NCBI RefSeq assembly: GCF_000420485.1
Contig: NZ_ATVA01000015.1
Span: 62,001-126,000, forward strand
Origin: Paucidesulfovibrio longus DSM 6739
Lineage (GTDB): Bacteria > Desulfobacterota > Desulfovibrionia > Desulfovibrionales > Desulfovibrionaceae
Length of the DNA stretch: 64,000 nt
Reading direction: 5' to 3'
Shown here: one piece after another, positions 53,018 to 61,880 of the stretch
How the letters are laid out: each line of letters opens with the position of its first letter
How positions within the stretch are numbered: position 1 is the stretch's first letter
Translations under genes and position numbers: made by a program
The notes under the pieces: model-generated
Told to the model about the DNA's origin: nothing
The model's database searches: none
What the model saw: the letters and a program-made list of their open reading frames with translations, nothing else

Positions 53018-53752
53018 ATGAAACGAATTTCGCTGCTGCTCTTCGCGGCCTTGCTCCTCCTGCCGCTGCCCGCCTTTGCCGCGGATCTCTTCATCGCCCA
53101 GGCCGCCAACTTCATGCCCGCCATGAAGGAGATCATCCCCATGTTCGAGGCCAAGACGGGCCTGAGCGTCGAGGCCACCTACACCTCCACGGGCAAGCTC
53201 TACGGCCAGATCACCAACGGCGCGCCCTTCGACCTCTTCCTGGCGGCGGACGAAAAGCGCCCGGCCAAGCTCTTCGCCGACGGCCAGAGCGAGGAACCCT
53301 TTGTCTACGCCAAGGGCCAGGTCGTGCTCTGGAGCATGAACCCCGAACTCTGCAAGGGTTCCTGGCAGGACGCCGTGCAGGCCGAAACCACACGCAAGCT
53401 CGCCATCGCCAACACGGAAACCGCACCCTACGGCACCTCCGCCATGAAGGCGCTCCAGGCCGCAGGACTCTGGGACAGCGCGCAGCCCAAGCTGGTCTTC
53501 GGCCAGTCCATTGCCCAGGCCTTTCAGTTCGCCTCCACCGGAGCGGCCGACGCGGGCTTCTGCGCCTATTCCTCGGTCTTCACCGAAGAAGGCGGCAAAG
53601 GTTGTTTTCTGGCCGTTCCCGAAGCCCCGGAAGTCATCCAGGCCGCCTGCGTGCTGAAGAGCGCCCCGCACCCGGACGCCGCCGCCGAATTCGTGAAATT
53701 CCTGGGCACCCCCGAAGTCGCCGCCGTCAAGGCCAAGTACGGATACAAGTAG
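53018..53752 (+). CDS. modA: Molybdate/tungstate ABC transporter substrate-binding protein
   Basis: A 244-residue periplasmic protein with a cleavable Sec signal (MKRISLLLFAALLLLPLPAFA, predicted cut after AFA). The mature part is ModA-like: IAQAANFMPAMKEIIPMFE, TYTSTGKLYGQI, APFDLFLAADEKRP and NTETAPYGTSA. It binds oxyanions by hydrogen bonds only; sequence alone does not separate molybdate from tungstate preference. The start follows TGAGG. A 4-base gap separates it from modB. Confidence 0.92.
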   Translation: MKRISLLLFAALLLLPLPAFAADLFIAQAANFMPAMKEIIPMFEAKTGLSVEATYTSTGKLYGQITNGAPFDLFLAADEKRPAKLFADGQSEEPFVYAKGQVVLWSMNPELCKGSWQDAVQAETTRKLAIANTETAPYGTSAMKALQAAGLWDSAQPKLVFGQSIAQAFQFASTGAADAGFCAYSSVFTEEGGKGCFLAVPEAPEVIQAACVLKSAPHPDAAAEFVKFLGTPEVAAVKAKYGYK

Positions 53753-53756
53753 GCTC

Positions 53757-54413
53757 ATGGACTGGACCCCTCTTCTTCTGTCCGCCAAGCTGGCGCTGCT
53801 GACCACCCTGCTCATCCCGGTGGCGGCAGCGCCGCTGGCCTATGTCCTGGCTTTTTTCCGCTTTCCCGGAAAGAGCGTGCTGGACGCCTTCGTGACCCTG
53901 CCCATGGTGCTTCCGCCCACGGTGCTCGGCTTCGGCCTGCTGATCATCTTCGGGCCTCAGGCCTGCCTGGGAGGGGCCTGGGAAGGGCTCTTCGGCGAAC
54001 GGCTGGTCTTCAGCTTCGCCGGCGTTCTCATCGCCTCGCTGATCTTCAATCTGCCTTTCGCGGTCCAGCCCATGCGCGCCTCCTTCGAGAAGCTGGACTC
54101 CCGCCTGCTGGAAAGCTCGGCCATTCTCGGCCTTTCGCGCACCGCCGCCTTTTTCCGTGTGGTCCTGCCCAACTGCCTCGGCGGCCTCGCGGCCGCCTCC
54201 ATCCTCGTCTTCGCCCACAGCCTGGGCGAATTCGGCGTCATACTCATGGTCGGCGGCTCCATACCCGGCGAAACCAAGGTCGCCTCCATCGCCATTTTCG
54301 AGGCGGTGGAAGCCCTGCGGTACGAAGATGCGTTCCGCATGTCCGCACTGCTCGTGCCTGTAAGCTTCGTGGTCCTGCTCATCATCAACAAGATCAATGC
54401 GAGGAAGCCTTGA
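53757..54413 (+). CDS. modB: Molybdate ABC transporter permease
   Basis: A 218-residue inner-membrane permease with five or six helices. The coupling EAA loop reads ESSAILGLSRTAAFFRVVLP, and the segment LPMVLPPTVLGFGLL is typical of ModB. It overlaps modC by 4 bases (TTGA). Confidence 0.93.
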   Translation: MDWTPLLLSAKLALLTTLLIPVAAAPLAYVLAFFRFPGKSVLDAFVTLPMVLPPTVLGFGLLIIFGPQACLGGAWEGLFGERLVFSFAGVLIASLIFNLPFAVQPMRASFEKLDSRLLESSAILGLSRTAAFFRVVLPNCLGGLAAASILVFAHSLGEFGVILMVGGSIPGETKVASIAIFEAVEALRYEDAFRMSALLVPVSFVVLLIINKINARKP

Positions 54414-55099
54414 CCCTGGAAGTGAATCTGCGCAAGAAATTGCCCCATTTCGAACTGGACGTGAAGCTTTGCTGCCCGTCCGGCTGCCTGACGGCCATTG
54501 TCGGACCGTCCGGCGCGGGCAAGACCACGCTCGTCCGGCTCATGGCCGGGCTGGAACGGCCGGACCAGGGACGCATCAGCCTGAACGGAACGGCCTGGGT
54601 AGACACCGGGAAGCGGATCTTCCTCAAGCCCCAGAAGCGCAAATTGGGGCTCGTCTTCCAGGATTACTGCCTTTTCCCGCACCTGAGCGTGCGCAGGAAC
54701 GTGGCCTTCGCGGCCAACGACGACGCCAGGGTGGACGAACTGCTGACCCTCTTCGGAATCCGGCATCTCCAGGACCGCAAGCCGCAGAACATCTCCGGCG
54801 GGGAACGCCAGCGCGCCGCCTTCTGCCAAGCCCTGGCCCGCGAGCCGTCGCTGCTGCTGCTGGACGAGCCCTTTTCCGCTCTGGACGCCGCCACCCGCGA
54901 AACCCTGCGCTGCGAGCTGCGCGATCTGAAGACAACCCTGGACATCCCCATCATTCACGTGACGCACGACCTGGGCGAGGCCCGTTTCCTGGCGGATGCG
55001 ATCCTCCCCGTGGTCAACGGCCGGATCACCCCGGACTGGTTGGAACGCCAATACGCCCCCTGCATGTGCGGCGCTGACGGCGACGCCCCGTTGAACTAG
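54410..55099 (+). CDS. modC: Molybdate ABC transporter ATP-binding protein without TOBE domain
   Basis: A 229-residue ATPase: Walker A GPSGAGKTTL, signature ISGGERQR, Walker B LLLLDEPFSALD, switch His in HVTHDLGEA. Standard ModC is about 350 residues with a C-terminal TOBE domain; this one stops after the nucleotide-binding domain and a short tail containing CMCG. The start is TTG, overlapping the modB stop behind GAGGA. Oxyanion feedback may therefore rest with TunR rather than with the transporter itself. Confidence 0.9.
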   Translation: MTLEVNLRKKLPHFELDVKLCCPSGCLTAIVGPSGAGKTTLVRLMAGLERPDQGRISLNGTAWVDTGKRIFLKPQKRKLGLVFQDYCLFPHLSVRRNVAFAANDDARVDELLTLFGIRHLQDRKPQNISGGERQRAAFCQALAREPSLLLLDEPFSALDAATRETLRCELRDLKTTLDIPIIHVTHDLGEARFLADAILPVVNGRITPDWLERQYAPCMCGADGDAPLN

Positions 55100-55116
55100 C
55101 CCCCTCCCCACAGGCA

Positions 55117-55168
55117 ACGCCCCGGTTCCCCGCCGCTCTCTTCGGCAGGAAACCGGGGCGTCGTCATT
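55117..55168 (+). terminator. Terminator of modABC
   Basis: An 11-bp inverted repeat (55117-55127 with 55151-55161) with a loop of about 23 bases, followed by a short T-rich tract. It is moderately convincing. Confidence 0.6.
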
Positions 55169-55481
55169 TCCCTCCCCCACGTCCGGCGGCGCATGCGCAT
55201 GGCGTCCGCAGCGACCTGTTAAAATTAACACAATTCTTTGGTGTCAAAATTCATTTTCAAATCTCTCATTGACCTATTATGTCTCGTGGTGCATGTTTTC
55301 TCCATTCATACTGGACGTGTCGTTCCTTCGGCCGATCAGCCCGAACCGCCCGGATAGTTCGACGCGGAGCTTCCGCAGCGGATGATTCGTTTCCGTCTTC
55401 AGGGCGGACAAAGGCTTGCCATCAGGAGGAACAACCCAAATTGAAGTCGCCCCGCACTCCACGCGCACCCGGAGAACTCGC
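55169..55481 (+). other. Leader region of the mop operon
   Basis: About 310 bases without a supported gene. It contains an AT-rich core (55215-55290) with an inverted repeat, TGTTAA-AA-TTAACA at 55217-55230, which could be a regulator or promoter site. It is the probable promoter region for the genes from 55482 onward. Confidence 0.45.
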
Positions 55482-56501
55482 ATGATCCACAGCCTCCCCG
55501 TTGAACAGGCAGTCGGCAAAGTGCTCTGCCACGACATGACCCGCATCGTACCGGGCGAATGCAAAGGCCCGGCCTTCCGGAAAGGCCACATCATCACCGA
55601 GCAGGACATCCCGGCATTGCTGCAGATCGGCAAGGAACACATCTACGTGCTTCAGCTCGAGCAGGGCCAGCTCCACGAGGACGAGGCCGCCCGGCGCATC
55701 GCCGCCGCAGCCGCCGGCCCCGGACTGAGCCTTTCCGAAGTCAGCGAGGGGCGCGTCAACTTCATCGCGGAGCCCGGCCTGCTCGCCATCGACGTGGACG
55801 CCCTGGAACGCATCAATTCCATTGAAGAAATCGCCCTGGCCACCCTGCATACCGGCCAGCAGATCACCTCGCCCCGCCCCGTTGCCGGGACGCGCGTCGT
55901 TCCGCTGGTGGTGGACGAGGCCAAGATCGAACAGGTGGAGGCCATCTGCGCGGAATGTTGGCCCGTCATCCAGGTCAAGCCGTTCGCGCGGCTCGACGTC
56001 GGCGTGGTCACCACGGGCAGCGAGGTCTACGAAGGCCGCATCCAGGACAAGTTCGGCCCTGTGGTGCGCAGGAAATTCGAACAGCTCGGCTCGCGCGTCA
56101 TGGGCCAGACCTTTTCCAGCGACGACCCGGCCATGACCAGGGACGCGATCCTGGATTTCATCCGGCGCGGCGCGCAAATGGTCGTGGTCACGGGCGGCAT
56201 GTCCGTGGACCCGGACGACCAGACCCCCACCAGCATCCGGGCCACGGGCGCGGACGTGGTGACCTACGGTTCGCCGACCTTTCCGGGCGTCATGTTCATG
56301 CTCGCCTACAAGGACGGCGTGCCCGTTCTCGGGCTGCCCGGCTGCGTGATGTACTACCGGGCCAGCATCTTCGACTTGGTGGTTCCCCGGCTTCTGGCCG
56401 GAGAAAAACTGACCCGGAGCGACATCGTGCGCCTGGGTCACGGCGGATTCTGCGCCGGGTGCGACCAGTGCCGCTACCCGGTCTGTCCTTTCGGCAAATA
56501 G
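55482..56501 (+). CDS. Molybdopterin-binding (MoeA/MogA-fold) protein with C-terminal cysteine cluster
   Basis: A 339-residue protein. The second half is a MoCF-type molybdopterin-binding fold (DVGVVTTGSEVYEGRIQD, then VVVTGGMSVDPDDQTP, and GLPGCVMYYRASIFD). The N-terminus resembles MoeA entry motifs (VEQAVGKVLCHDMTRI). The C-terminus carries GFCAGCDQCRYPVCPFGK, four cysteines that could bind iron-sulfur or zinc; such a tail is not part of ordinary MoeA. The start at 55482 follows CGGAG. Placed just before mop, it probably loads or finishes the molybdenum cofactor of Mop. Confidence 0.85.
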   Translation: MIHSLPVEQAVGKVLCHDMTRIVPGECKGPAFRKGHIITEQDIPALLQIGKEHIYVLQLEQGQLHEDEAARRIAAAAAGPGLSLSEVSEGRVNFIAEPGLLAIDVDALERINSIEEIALATLHTGQQITSPRPVAGTRVVPLVVDEAKIEQVEAICAECWPVIQVKPFARLDVGVVTTGSEVYEGRIQDKFGPVVRRKFEQLGSRVMGQTFSSDDPAMTRDAILDFIRRGAQMVVVTGGMSVDPDDQTPTSIRATGADVVTYGSPTFPGVMFMLAYKDGVPVLGLPGCVMYYRASIFDLVVPRLLAGEKLTRSDIVRLGHGGFCAGCDQCRYPVCPFGK

Positions 56502-56574
56502 CTTTCGGATCCCCCTGCCTTGCGCGGGGGGTGAGGATAGATGGCAACATCAACGTGCGTACAAGGAGGATTCC

Positions 56575-59298
56575 ATGATCAAACGCACTCTCAACGTCAA
56601 CGGTGTGGACCGCATGGTCATTGCCGCCCCGACGGCTTCCCTGGCCACGGTCCTGCGCGAAAACCTGGGGCTCACCAGCGTCAAGGTCGGCTGCGACCAG
56701 GGCCAGTGCGGCGCCTGCACCGTGTACATGGACGGCAAGCTGGTGCGCTCCTGCACCCGTAAGTTCAGCAAGGTCGACAACGGCGCAAACATCCTGACCC
56801 TGGAAGGCATCGGCACCCCCGACTGCCTGCATCCGATCCAGATCGCCTGGATGGCCTACGGCGCGGCCCAGTGCGGCTTCTGTTCGCCCGGCTTCATCGT
56901 CTCCACCTACGCGCTGCTGGAAGACAATCCCGAACCCACCCGCGAAGAAATCCGCGACTGGTTCCAGAAACACCGCAACGCCTGCCGCTGCACGGGCTAC
57001 AAGCCCCTGGTGGACGCCGTCATGGCCGCCGCCGAGGTGCTGCGCGGCGAAAAGGATCTCGACGACCTGATCTTCGAGATTCCCGAAGACGGCCGCATCT
57101 GGGGCACCAAGTTCCCGCGCCCCTCGGCCATCGCCAAGGTCACGGGCACCTGGGACTTCGGCGCGGACCTGGGCATTCGCCTGCCGCAGGGCAGCCTGCG
57201 CTGCGCCCTGGTCCAGGCGGAAGTCTCCCACGCCAAGATCCTGGGCATCGACACCAGCGAAGCCGAAAAGATGCCGGGCGTCTTCAAGGTCGTGACCCAC
57301 AAGGACATCAAGGGCAAGAACCGCATCACCGGCCTGATCACCTTCCCGACCAACCTCGGCGACGGCTGGGACCGCCCGATTCTCTGCGACGAAAAGATCT
57401 TCCAGTACGGCGACGCCATCGCCATCGTCTGCGCGGACACGGACGAGCACGCCAAGGCCGCAGCGGCCAAGGTCAAGGTCGATCTGGAACAGCTCCCCGA
57501 ATACATGAGCGCGCCCGCGGCCATGGCCGACGACGCCATCGAGATCCATCCGGGCACGCCCAACGTCTACTACACACAGAAGGTCGCCAAGGGCGCGGAA
57601 ACCGGACCCATCTTCGACAAGGCCGACGTGGTCGTGGAAGGCAACTACTACACCCAGCGCCAGCCGCACATGCCCATCGAGCCGGACGTCGGGTTCGCCT
57701 ACCAGGATGAGAACGGCAAGCTCTTCATCCACTCCAAGTCCATCGGCCTGCACCTGCACCTGTACATGATCGCGCCGGGCCTCGGCGTGGAGCCGGAAAA
57801 CCTGGCCCTGGTCCAGAACCCCACGGGCGGCACCTTCGGCTACAAGTTCAGCCCGACCATGGAAGCGCTCGTGGGCGCGGCCGCCCTGGCCACCGGACGT
57901 CCCGTGTACCTGAACTACACCTGGTACCAGCAGCAGACCTACACCGGAAAGCGCTCGCCCTTCATCACCTGGCTGCGCTACGCCGCCACCAAGGAAGGCA
58001 AGCTCCTGGCCATGGAAACCGACTGGACCGTGGACCACGGCCCCTACTCCGAGTTCGGCGACCTGCTGACCCTGCGCGGCGCCCAGTACATCGGCGCGGG
58101 CTACGACATTCCGGCCATCCGCGGCGAAGGCCGCACCGTCTGCACCAACCACGCCTGGGGCGCGGCCTTCCGCGGCTACGGCGCGCCGGAGAGCGAGTTC
58201 CCCTCCGAGGTGCTCATGGACGAGCTGGCCGAAAAGCTCGGCATGGACCCCTTCGACCTGCGCTTCAAGAACGTCTACCGCAAGGGCTCGACCACTCCCA
58301 CCGGCCAGGATCCCGAAGTCTACTCCCTGCCCGAGATGATGGAAAAGCTGAAGCCCAAGTACGAGGAAGCCAAGAAGCTGGCCGCCGCCAAATCCACCCC
58401 GGAGATCAAGCGCGGAGTCGGCATCTCCGTCGGCGTGTACGGCGCGGGCCTCGACGGCCCGGACAGCTCCGAAGTGGACGCCGAGCTGAACGCGGACGGC
58501 ACCGTGACCATCTACTCCTGCTGGGAGGACCACGGCCAGGGCGCGGACATGGGCGTTCTGGGCACTGCCCACGAGGCGCTGCGTCCCCTGAACCTGGAGC
58601 CGGAAGACATCCTGCTGGTCATGAACGACACCAGCCTGGCCCCGAACTCCGGCCCGGCCGGCGGCAGCCGCTCCCAGGTCATGGCCGGACAGGCGACCAT
58701 CAACGCCTGCCAGCAGCTGGTCAAGGCCATGAAGAAGGCCGACGGTTCCTTCCGCAGCTATGACGAAATGGTCGCGGAGAAACTGCCCCTGCGCTACAAC
58801 GGCAAGTGGACCGCCCCGGCCAGCAACTGCGACGAAAACGGCCAGGGCAATCCCTTCTGCTGCTACATGTACGGCGTGTTCCTGTCCGAGGTGGCCGTCG
58901 AGCTCGCCACCGGCAAGACCACGGTGGAAGGCATGACCGTCGTGGCCGACATCGGCGTGGTCAACAACATCCTCGTGGTGGACGGCCAGATCTACGGCGG
59001 CGTGGCCCAGGGCATCGGCCTGGCCCTCTCCGAAGACTACGAGGACATCAAGAAGCACTCCACCATGGTGGGGGCGGGTTTCCCGTACATCAAGCAGATT
59101 CCGGACAAGTTCGAGATCATCTATGTGCAGACCCCGCGCCCGGACGGCCCCTTCGGCGCTTCCGGCGTCGGCGAGATGCCGCTGACCGCGCCTCATGCCG
59201 CGGTCATCAACGCCATCTACAACGCCTGCGGCGTTCGCATCCGCGAGCTGCCCGCACTGCCCGAGAAGGTTCTCGCCGGACTGAAGGCCAAGTCCTGA
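56575..59298 (+). CDS. mop: Molybdenum-containing aldehyde oxidoreductase (Mop)
   Basis: A 907-residue xanthine-oxidase-family enzyme, the same length as D. gigas Mop and colinear with it. [2Fe-2S] ligands are Cys40, 45, 48 and 60, and Cys100 and 103 with the pair in ACRCTGY (137, 139). The Mo domain includes GGTFGYKFSPT, AFRGYGAPES and the C-terminal FGASGVGEMP, whose Glu is the active-site base. It oxidises aldehydes to acids and has no FAD domain, so electrons leave by a protein partner. The start follows AAGGAGG. Confidence 0.97.
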   Translation: MIKRTLNVNGVDRMVIAAPTASLATVLRENLGLTSVKVGCDQGQCGACTVYMDGKLVRSCTRKFSKVDNGANILTLEGIGTPDCLHPIQIAWMAYGAAQCGFCSPGFIVSTYALLEDNPEPTREEIRDWFQKHRNACRCTGYKPLVDAVMAAAEVLRGEKDLDDLIFEIPEDGRIWGTKFPRPSAIAKVTGTWDFGADLGIRLPQGSLRCALVQAEVSHAKILGIDTSEAEKMPGVFKVVTHKDIKGKNRITGLITFPTNLGDGWDRPILCDEKIFQYGDAIAIVCADTDEHAKAAAAKVKVDLEQLPEYMSAPAAMADDAIEIHPGTPNVYYTQKVAKGAETGPIFDKADVVVEGNYYTQRQPHMPIEPDVGFAYQDENGKLFIHSKSIGLHLHLYMIAPGLGVEPENLALVQNPTGGTFGYKFSPTMEALVGAAALATGRPVYLNYTWYQQQTYTGKRSPFITWLRYAATKEGKLLAMETDWTVDHGPYSEFGDLLTLRGAQYIGAGYDIPAIRGEGRTVCTNHAWGAAFRGYGAPESEFPSEVLMDELAEKLGMDPFDLRFKNVYRKGSTTPTGQDPEVYSLPEMMEKLKPKYEEAKKLAAAKSTPEIKRGVGISVGVYGAGLDGPDSSEVDAELNADGTVTIYSCWEDHGQGADMGVLGTAHEALRPLNLEPEDILLVMNDTSLAPNSGPAGGSRSQVMAGQATINACQQLVKAMKKADGSFRSYDEMVAEKLPLRYNGKWTAPASNCDENGQGNPFCCYMYGVFLSEVAVELATGKTTVEGMTVVADIGVVNNILVVDGQIYGGVAQGIGLALSEDYEDIKKHSTMVGAGFPYIKQIPDKFEIIYVQTPRPDGPFGASGVGEMPLTAPHAAVINAIYNACGVRIRELPALPEKVLAGLKAKS

Positions 59299-59314
59299 TC
59301 GCGTAAGACAACCA

Positions 59315-59350
59315 GGGCGGCGGTTCCGGCATCCGTCGGGGCCGCCGCCC
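59315..59350 (+). repeat. Stem-loop between mop and the FAD/CCG gene
   Basis: Arms gggcggcgg (59315-59323) and ccgccgccc (59342-59350), followed by ctcatttt. It may be a partial terminator that lowers expression of the downstream maturation genes relative to mop. Confidence 0.6.
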
Positions 59351-59379
59351 CTCATTTTCAGCCGGGTTCAGGAGGACGC

Positions 59380-61668
59380 ATGGATCAGCAATCGTTGCAC
59401 GCCTGGGAAGCGAAATGCATCCAGGAGGAAGCCCCCCGCTGCACCGCGGCCTGCCCGCTGCACGTGGACGCCCGCAAGCTCTGCGAGCTCACGGCCAAAG
59501 GACGCTGGAACGACGCCTGGGCGCTGCTCGCCCGGACCATGCCCTTGCCCTCTGTGCTCGCGCGCATCTGCGACGCGCCCTGCGAATCCGCCTGTCTGCG
59601 CGCGGAGCGCGGCGGCGCGGTCCGCATCGGCGCGCTGGAGCGCTTCTGCGCCCGGATTGCCGACCGCACGCCTCCGCTGCGGCCTCTGCCGTCCAAGAAC
59701 AAGAACGTGGCCGTGCTCGGCGCCGGACTCGCCGGGCTCAGCGCGGCCTGGGAACTCGCGCGCAAGGGATTTGGAGTGACGGTCTTGGGCGCGCCGCCCC
59801 AAGGGCTGCTCGCGACCATTTCGGAGCAGGCCCTGCCCGCAGAAATCCTCGCCGCCGATCTCGAACGATTGCGGAAGCTCGGCGCGCTGTTTTCCGACGC
59901 TCCCGGTCAGGGAACGGACCTGCCCGCCCTGCTCAAGGAGAACGCCGCCCTGTTCCTGGACCCGGAAGTCTGGCCGCGTTCCCGGCACGGGCTCGGCCAA
60001 TCCGACGATCTGACCCTGGGCACGGACCAGCCCGGCATCTTTTCCGGCGACCTGCCGGAGGCGTCCGCGCTCTCGCCCGTGCTTCTGGCCAGCCTGGGCC
60101 GCCGGGCCGCCAATTCCATGGAACGCTTCGCCCAGGGGGCCTCCCTTGCGGCCGGACGCGAAAAGGACGGCCCCTACGAAAGCCGCCTCTACACCAACAT
60201 TTCCGAAATCGCCCCGCTCCCGTCCTCGCTTCCGGCGGACGAGGCGAGCCGCGACGAAACGGCAATCAAGGCCGAGGCAACACGCTGCCTGCACTGCGAG
60301 TGCCTGGAATGCGTGAAGAACTGCGCCTACCTGGAGCATTATGGTTCCTATCCCAAGGTCTATGCCCGGCGCATCTTCAACAACGCCTCCATGGTCATGG
60401 GCACGCGCCAGGCCAACACCCTCGTCAACTCCTGCATGGACTGCGGCCTTTGCGAAGCGCTCTGCCCCGGCGATTTCGACATGGGCGCGCTCTGCCTGGA
60501 GGCCCGCCGCGACCTGGTGGGCATCGGCAAGATGCCGCCTTCGGCGCATGAGTTCGCCCTGCGCGACATGGCCTTTGCGAACGGCGAGAAATGCCGTCTG
60601 GCCAAGCCCGCACCCGGCAAATCCAGCGCCTCCCTGCTGTTCTTCCCCGGCTGCCAGCTCACCGCCTCGGACCCGCAGGCCGTGAAACGAGCCTATGAAT
60701 GGCTGCTGTCCGCACGGCCCGACGCCGGGCTGCATCTGGCCTGCTGCGGCGCGCCCGCGCTTTGGGCCGGGCAAACCGGAAAACACGAGGCCGCCCTGGC
60801 CGTGCTGCGCGAGGAATGGACCGGCCTGGGCTCCCCGGAGGTCGTCGCGGCCTGCCCCACCTGCCTGAAGACGCTCTCCGAAGCCCTGCCCGATGCCCGC
60901 ATCCGTTCTTTCTGGGGCTTCGTGCGCGAACTGGGATTGCCGGACAACCCCCTATCACCGCAGCGCCCCCTGGCCGTGCACGACCCCTGCGGTTCCCGCG
61001 AGGACGCCGGGCTGCACGAGGACATCCGCGCGCTTCTGGCCCTGCTGGACGTGCGGGCCGTGGAGCCGAAGCTGACCCGCGACCTGACCGAATGCTGCGG
61101 GTACGGCGGCCTGCTCTGCGAGGTGGACCCGGCCCTGGCCGACACCGTGGCCAAGCGCAGGGGCAGGGCCGTCGAAGAGGACTTCGCCACCTACTGCGCC
61201 ATGTGCCGCGACCGCCTGGCCCGCACGGGCAAGCGCATCCTGCATCTCTTCGACCTGCTTTTCCCCGGCGGGGAGGACGCGGACCCGGCGGCCCGGCCCG
61301 CGCCCGGATATTCCGCACGCCGGGAAAACCGCGCCCGGCTGAAGCAAAGCCTGCTCGCCTCGCTCTGGAAGGAGGAGTCGCCCGCGCCGGAACCTTTCGA
61401 GAACATCGCCGTACGCTTTGCCGAAGGCGTGGCCGAGCGCCTGGACGAGCGCCGCATCCTGCTCGGCGACGTGCAAAAGACCCTGCTCGCGGCGCAGCAA
61501 AGCGGAAAACGATTCGCCAACGCGGAAAACGGCCATTTCCTGGTCCGCCACCGTCCCGTAAGCGTGACCTACTGGGTGGAATACAGCCCTGAGGGAGAAT
61601 ATTTTCTGGTGCACAACGCCTGGAGCCACCGCATGCGCGTGGCCGGGCTCGAAGGAGGGGACCGATGA
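59380..61668 (+). CDS. FAD/iron-sulfur/CCG-domain oxidoreductase-like protein associated with Mop
   Basis: A 762-residue multidomain protein. The N-terminus is a GltD-type cysteine domain (CTAACPLH, CDAPCESAC), then an FAD Rossmann motif GAGLAGLSAAWELARKG (114-130). The second, NAD(P)-binding Rossmann of the family is not visible. Two ferredoxin-like motifs follow (CLHCECLECVKNC, CMDCGLCEALCPGDF), and then HdrB-like CCG elements (FFPGCQL, HLACCGAP, HDPCGSRED, TECCGYGG). It matches what I recall as the dicluster-binding protein of the DVU_1558 type beside mop in D. vulgaris. A role as electron acceptor or disulfide-linked redox partner for Mop is inference. Confidence 0.8.
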   Translation: MDQQSLHAWEAKCIQEEAPRCTAACPLHVDARKLCELTAKGRWNDAWALLARTMPLPSVLARICDAPCESACLRAERGGAVRIGALERFCARIADRTPPLRPLPSKNKNVAVLGAGLAGLSAAWELARKGFGVTVLGAPPQGLLATISEQALPAEILAADLERLRKLGALFSDAPGQGTDLPALLKENAALFLDPEVWPRSRHGLGQSDDLTLGTDQPGIFSGDLPEASALSPVLLASLGRRAANSMERFAQGASLAAGREKDGPYESRLYTNISEIAPLPSSLPADEASRDETAIKAEATRCLHCECLECVKNCAYLEHYGSYPKVYARRIFNNASMVMGTRQANTLVNSCMDCGLCEALCPGDFDMGALCLEARRDLVGIGKMPPSAHEFALRDMAFANGEKCRLAKPAPGKSSASLLFFPGCQLTASDPQAVKRAYEWLLSARPDAGLHLACCGAPALWAGQTGKHEAALAVLREEWTGLGSPEVVAACPTCLKTLSEALPDARIRSFWGFVRELGLPDNPLSPQRPLAVHDPCGSREDAGLHEDIRALLALLDVRAVEPKLTRDLTECCGYGGLLCEVDPALADTVAKRRGRAVEEDFATYCAMCRDRLARTGKRILHLFDLLFPGGEDADPAARPAPGYSARRENRARLKQSLLASLWKEESPAPEPFENIAVRFAEGVAERLDERRILLGDVQKTLLAAQQSGKRFANAENGHFLVRHRPVSVTYWVEYSPEGEYFLVHNAWSHRMRVAGLEGGDR

Positions 61669-61880
61669 GCACCATTCGCGTACCCGAAGCCGCCGCAGCC
61701 GGCTGGCGCTGCGAATCCTGCGGGGAGGAGCTGCGCCCCGCCAGCGTGAATCTCGAATACCTGGGCAGCCGTTTCAACGTGGAACTGCCCGCCTGCCCGT
61801 CCTGCGGCATGGTCCTCATCCCCGAAGCCCTGGCGCGCGGCAAGATGAACGAGGTGGAGCGGCTCCTGGAGGACAAATAA
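61665..61880 (+). CDS. Small two-CxxC redox protein (DVU_1557-type)
   Basis: A 71-residue protein with two CxxC pairs, CESC (in WRCESCGEEL) and CPSC (in ACPSCGMVL), as in small rubredoxin-like or zinc-ribbon proteins. The start overlaps the upstream stop as ATGA, and the stop shares a base with the next start (TAATG). As recalled, its counterpart in D. vulgaris (DVU_1557) also sits between the FAD protein and the methyltransferase. Confidence 0.8.
   Translation: MSTIRVPEAAAAGWRCESCGEELRPASVNLEYLGSRFNVELPACPSCGMVLIPEALARGKMNEVERLLEDK

Noticed and set aside
56296-59355. 1019-residue open frame on the minus strand opposite mop
   Set aside because: The opposite strand encodes a complete enzyme with every cofactor ligand; the antisense product has low-complexity Gly/Ala/Val sequence.
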